A stretch of DNA of 64,000 nucleotides from Olsenella uli DSM 7084. GTDB lineage: Bacteria; Actinomycetota; Coriobacteriia; Coriobacteriales; Atopobiaceae. The position numbers and the translations under genes are program-made. The stretch is taken from NCBI RefSeq assembly GCF_000143845.1, contig NC_014363.1, forward strand, positions 357,186 to 421,185, read 5' to 3'. Under the pieces are notes generated by a model that had not been told where the DNA came from, did no database searches, and saw only the letters and a list, made by a program, of their open reading frames with translations. The first letter of the stretch is position 1. Each line of letters opens with the position of its first letter. This document shows, piece by piece, positions 61,972-64,000 of this stretch.

Positions 61972-63126
61972 CTATCCGCGTGCGCGATCCGCGACCGCTC
62001 GGGCGACGACGTCGGCGACGGACTTGTCGAGTGCGGACGGGATGATGTTCCGGGCGCTCAGCTGGTTGTCAGGGACAAGCGACGCGAGGGCCTGTGCCGC
62101 TGCGACCTCCATCGCCTCGTTGATCTCCCTCGCCCGTGCGGCAAGTGCCCCCTTGAAGATGCCGGGAAACACGAGCACGTTGTTGATCTGGTTTGGGAAG
62201 TCCGAGCGACCGGTGCCCACGACTGCGGCACCGCCACGCAGTGCCTCGTCAGGCATGATCTCGGGGGTGGGGTTGGCCATGGGGAAGACGATGCCCTCGT
62301 TCATGCTGGCGACCATCTCGGCCGTCACGAGGCCTGGGCGAGAGACGCCGACGAAGGCGTCGGCACCCCTGAGCGCGTCGGCGAGAGTGCCGCGCTCGTG
62401 GTCGGCGTTGGTGACGTGGCTGATGGCCTCCTGGCCAGAGTTCAGACCCTCGTCGCCCTCGCAGACGATGCCGTTGACGTCGCACATGACGACGTTGCCA
62501 AAGCCCATGTGGGCGAGCAGCGCGCCGATGGCACAACCCGCTGCGCCTGCACCGTTGATGACGATCTTGACCTGTCCCATCCGCTTGCCGGTGACCTTGA
62601 GGGCGTTGATCATGGCTGCGGCCACCACGATGGCTGTGCCGTGCTGGTCGTCGTGGAAGACCGGTATGTCGCAGAGCTCCTTGAGCCTGCGCTCGATCTC
62701 GAAGCAGCGCGGGGCGGCGATGTCCTCGAGGTTGATGCCGCCAAAGGACTTGCTGATGAGGTAGACGGTGCGGACGAACTCGTCCACGTCGTGGGTGTCG
62801 ATGCAGAGGGGGAAGGCGTCGACGTCGCCGAACTCCTTGAAGAGGGCGCACTTGCCCTCCATGACGGGCATGCCTGCGGCGGGCCCGATGTCTCCCAGGC
62901 CGAGGATGGCGGTGCCGTCCGTGATGACGGCGACCATGTTGCCACGACGTGTGAGGTCCCAGGACTTGGAGTAGTCTGCTTGGATCTGCCGGCAGGGCTC
63001 TGCGACGCCGGGCGTGTAGAGCAGAGACAGGTCGTCGCGGGTCTCCACATGCCTGCGAGAGATGACCTCGATCTTGCCGTGCAGCTGCTCGTGGAGCTCT
63101 AGGCTCCGCCTGCTGGTGTCATCCAT
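61972..63126 (-). CDS. maeB: NAD(P)-dependent malic enzyme
   Basis: The 384-residue protein has short-form malic enzyme motifs: [50 protein letters not shown] and the Rossmann [11 protein letters not shown]. It makes pyruvate from malate. It is four bases after the fumarase gene on the same strand, so malate made from fumarate could pass straight to it. Coenzyme preference is not clear; the symbol is by size class only. Confidence 0.92.
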   Translation of the reverse strand: MDDTSRRSLELHEQLHGKIEVISRRHVETRDDLSLLYTPGVAEPCRQIQADYSKSWDLTRRGNMVAVITDGTAILGLGDIGPAAGMPVMEGKCALFKEFGDVDAFPLCIDTHDVDEFVRTVYLISKSFGGINLEDIAAPRCFEIERRLKELCDIPVFHDDQHGTAIVVAAAMINALKVTGKRMGQVKIVINGAGAAGCAIGALLAHMGFGNVVMCDVNGIVCEGDEGLNSGQEAISHVTNADHERGTLADALRGADAFVGVSRPGLVTAEMVASMNEGIVFPMANPTPEIMPDEALRGGAAVVGTGRSDFPNQINNVLVFPGIFKGALAARAREINEAMEVAAAQALASLVPDNQLSARNIIPSALDKSVADVVARAVADRARG

Positions 63127-63129
63127 GCG

Positions 63130-64000
63130 CTAGACCATCTCCTCGGGTCTGAAGACCTTGTCGAACTCTGCCTCCGTCAGGTAACCCAGGGCGACTGCAG
63201 CCGTACGCAGGCTCGTGCTCTCGTCGAAGGCCTTGTGTGCGACACGTGCCGCGTTCTCGTATCCAATATAGGGGTTGAGGCAGGTGACGAGCATGAGCGA
63301 GTGGTGGAGGTTGTCGCTCATCCTGTCGCGGTTGGCACGAATGCCTGCGGCGCAGTTGTGGTCAAACGAGCGGATGGCGTCTGCCAGGAGACATGCGGAC
63401 TGCAGGTAGTCGTAGGCGATGACGGGCATGAAGACGTTGAGCTCGAAGTTGCCCTGGCTCGCGGCCATGCCGATCGCGGCGTCGTTCCCCATGACCTGGA
63501 CGGCCACCATCGTGACGGCCTCGCATTGGGTGGGGTTGACCTTGCCGGGCATGATGGAGCTACCAGGCTCGTTGGCGGGAATCGTGATCTCGCCCAGGCC
63601 CAGGCGTGGGCCGGACGCCAGCCAGCGGACGTCGTTGGCGACCTTCATCATGTTTGCGGCGAGCGCCTTCATGGCTCCGTGGCTGAACACGAGCGCATCC
63701 TTGCCCGTGAGCGCATGGAACTTGTTGGGGTCGCTCACGAAGGGCTCGCCTGTGATGTCGGCGATCTTTCGGGCGACCAGCGCATCGAAGCCTGCGGGTG
63801 CGTTGAGGCCGGTTCCCACGGCGGTTCCTCCGAGGGCGAGGCGACAGAGGCCGGGCAGGCTCGCCTCGAGCTGCTCGATGCCCGCCTCGACGAGGCCCCG
63901 CCAGCCGCTGATCTCCTGGCTGAATGCGATGGGCACCGCATCCTGCAGGTGGGTGCGGCCGCTCTTGACGATGCCCGTGTTCTTCTCCTCGAGCAGCCTG
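63130..64000 (-). CDS. fumC: Class II fumarase, 5' end outside window
   Basis: The frame is open to the right edge. The signature [16 protein letters not shown] and the upstream [12 protein letters not shown] (His of the substrate site) mark a class II fumarase rather than aspartase, which has GRTQ and SSIMPAKVNP. About 290 of ~460 residues are visible. It hydrates fumarate to malate and is coupled with the malic enzyme gene. Confidence 0.92.
   Translation of the reverse strand, partial: RLLEEKNTGIVKSGRTHLQDAVPIAFSQEISGWRGLVEAGIEQLEASLPGLCRLALGGTAVGTGLNAPAGFDALVARKIADITGEPFVSDPNKFHALTGKDALVFSHGAMKALAANMMKVANDVRWLASGPRLGLGEITIPANEPGSSIMPGKVNPTQCEAVTMVAVQVMGNDAAIGMAASQGNFELNVFMPVIAYDYLQSACLLADAIRSFDHNCAAGIRANRDRMSDNLHHSLMLVTCLNPYIGYENAARVAHKAFDESTSLRTAAVALGYLTEAEFDKVFRPEEMV

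Noticed and set aside
63130-64000. Aspartate ammonia-lyase
   Set aside because: GRTH and [14 protein letters not shown] are fumarase signatures; aspartases read GRTQ and SIMPAKVNP.

Overview
The window is GC-rich, densely coded DNA from a Gram-positive anaerobe. The gene set fits an Actinomycetota lineage of the class Coriobacteriia (Olsenella/Atopobium-like): reverse rubrerythrin with a PerR-type regulator, FeoAB, CBS-type Mn pyrophosphatase, a purine pathway ending in a PurH transformylase domain plus a PurO-type cyclohydrolase, EttA, TrmB and 1-phosphofructokinase. The taxonomic placement is inferred from gene content, not from a marker-gene search. No rRNA, tRNA or CRISPR array was recognised.

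Layout. 1-5.8 kb: a bacterial-microcompartment (BMC) satellite-like locus with a TPR protein (cut by the window edge), DUF4037, DUF4125, a MerR regulator, a PduQ-like alcohol dehydrogenase, two EutS/PduU-type shell proteins and a EutP/PduV GTPase, mostly overlapping or a few bases apart. 5.8-13.2 kb: oxidative-stress and iron genes (rubrerythrin/PerR pair with a palindromic operator, feoAB), NUDIX and flavin reductase genes, an AAA ATPase in an AT-rich setting and an orphan Phd/YefM antitoxin. 13.3-18.5 kb: 2',3'-cyclic phosphodiesterase, a GNAT enzyme, an XRE membrane protein, a 1-kb gene-free stretch rich in palindromic and direct repeats, then purH and purO.

18.4-23.1 kb is the most interesting region. 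A perfect 232-bp direct repeat (18449-18680 and 22912-23143), which duplicates the 5' end and upstream region of purO, flanks a visibly more AT-rich cassette. The cassette holds a divergent HTH repressor, a SAM-dependent methyltransferase, a 19-codon peptide gene with a very strong ribosome-binding site, a perfect 11-bp GC hairpin, a ThiF/MccB-like adenylating enzyme and an MFS exporter. The order peptide, hairpin, MccB-like enzyme, exporter copies the logic of microcin C operons, but the peptide does not end in Asn and the enzyme lacks the zinc CxxC pairs of MccB. I read it as a candidate new peptide-nucleotide or other ThiF-type RiPP cassette, recently inserted. Gene debris (an XRE tail, a truncated reading frame, a broken LytTR response regulator) lies at its right border.

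23.8-38.4 kb: SIS protein, CobW-family GTPase, ABC exporter, YdjM-like membrane protein, HAD phosphatase/GntR pair, a peptide deformylase homologue missing its catalytic Glu, a zinc-type ArsR regulator, CmpB-like membrane protein, HD hydrolase, HAD phosphatase, isocitrate dehydrogenase, DUF3825 protein and esterase. 38.4-52.1 kb: enolase with a classic terminator and two promoter palindromes, TrmB, FruK, YfbR, pyrophosphatase, EamA/LysR pair, ProA, asparaginase, EttA and a lipoprotein. 52.3-58.5 kb: a LuxR-type response regulator, two zinc-ribbon proteins (one SPFH) and two tandem sensor proteins, the first with a degenerate kinase core. 58.4-64 kb: a Zn/Cd-type P-type ATPase behind a TATGAAC-N4-GTTCATA operator, a GH25 lysozyme, malic enzyme and fumarase (cut by the window end).
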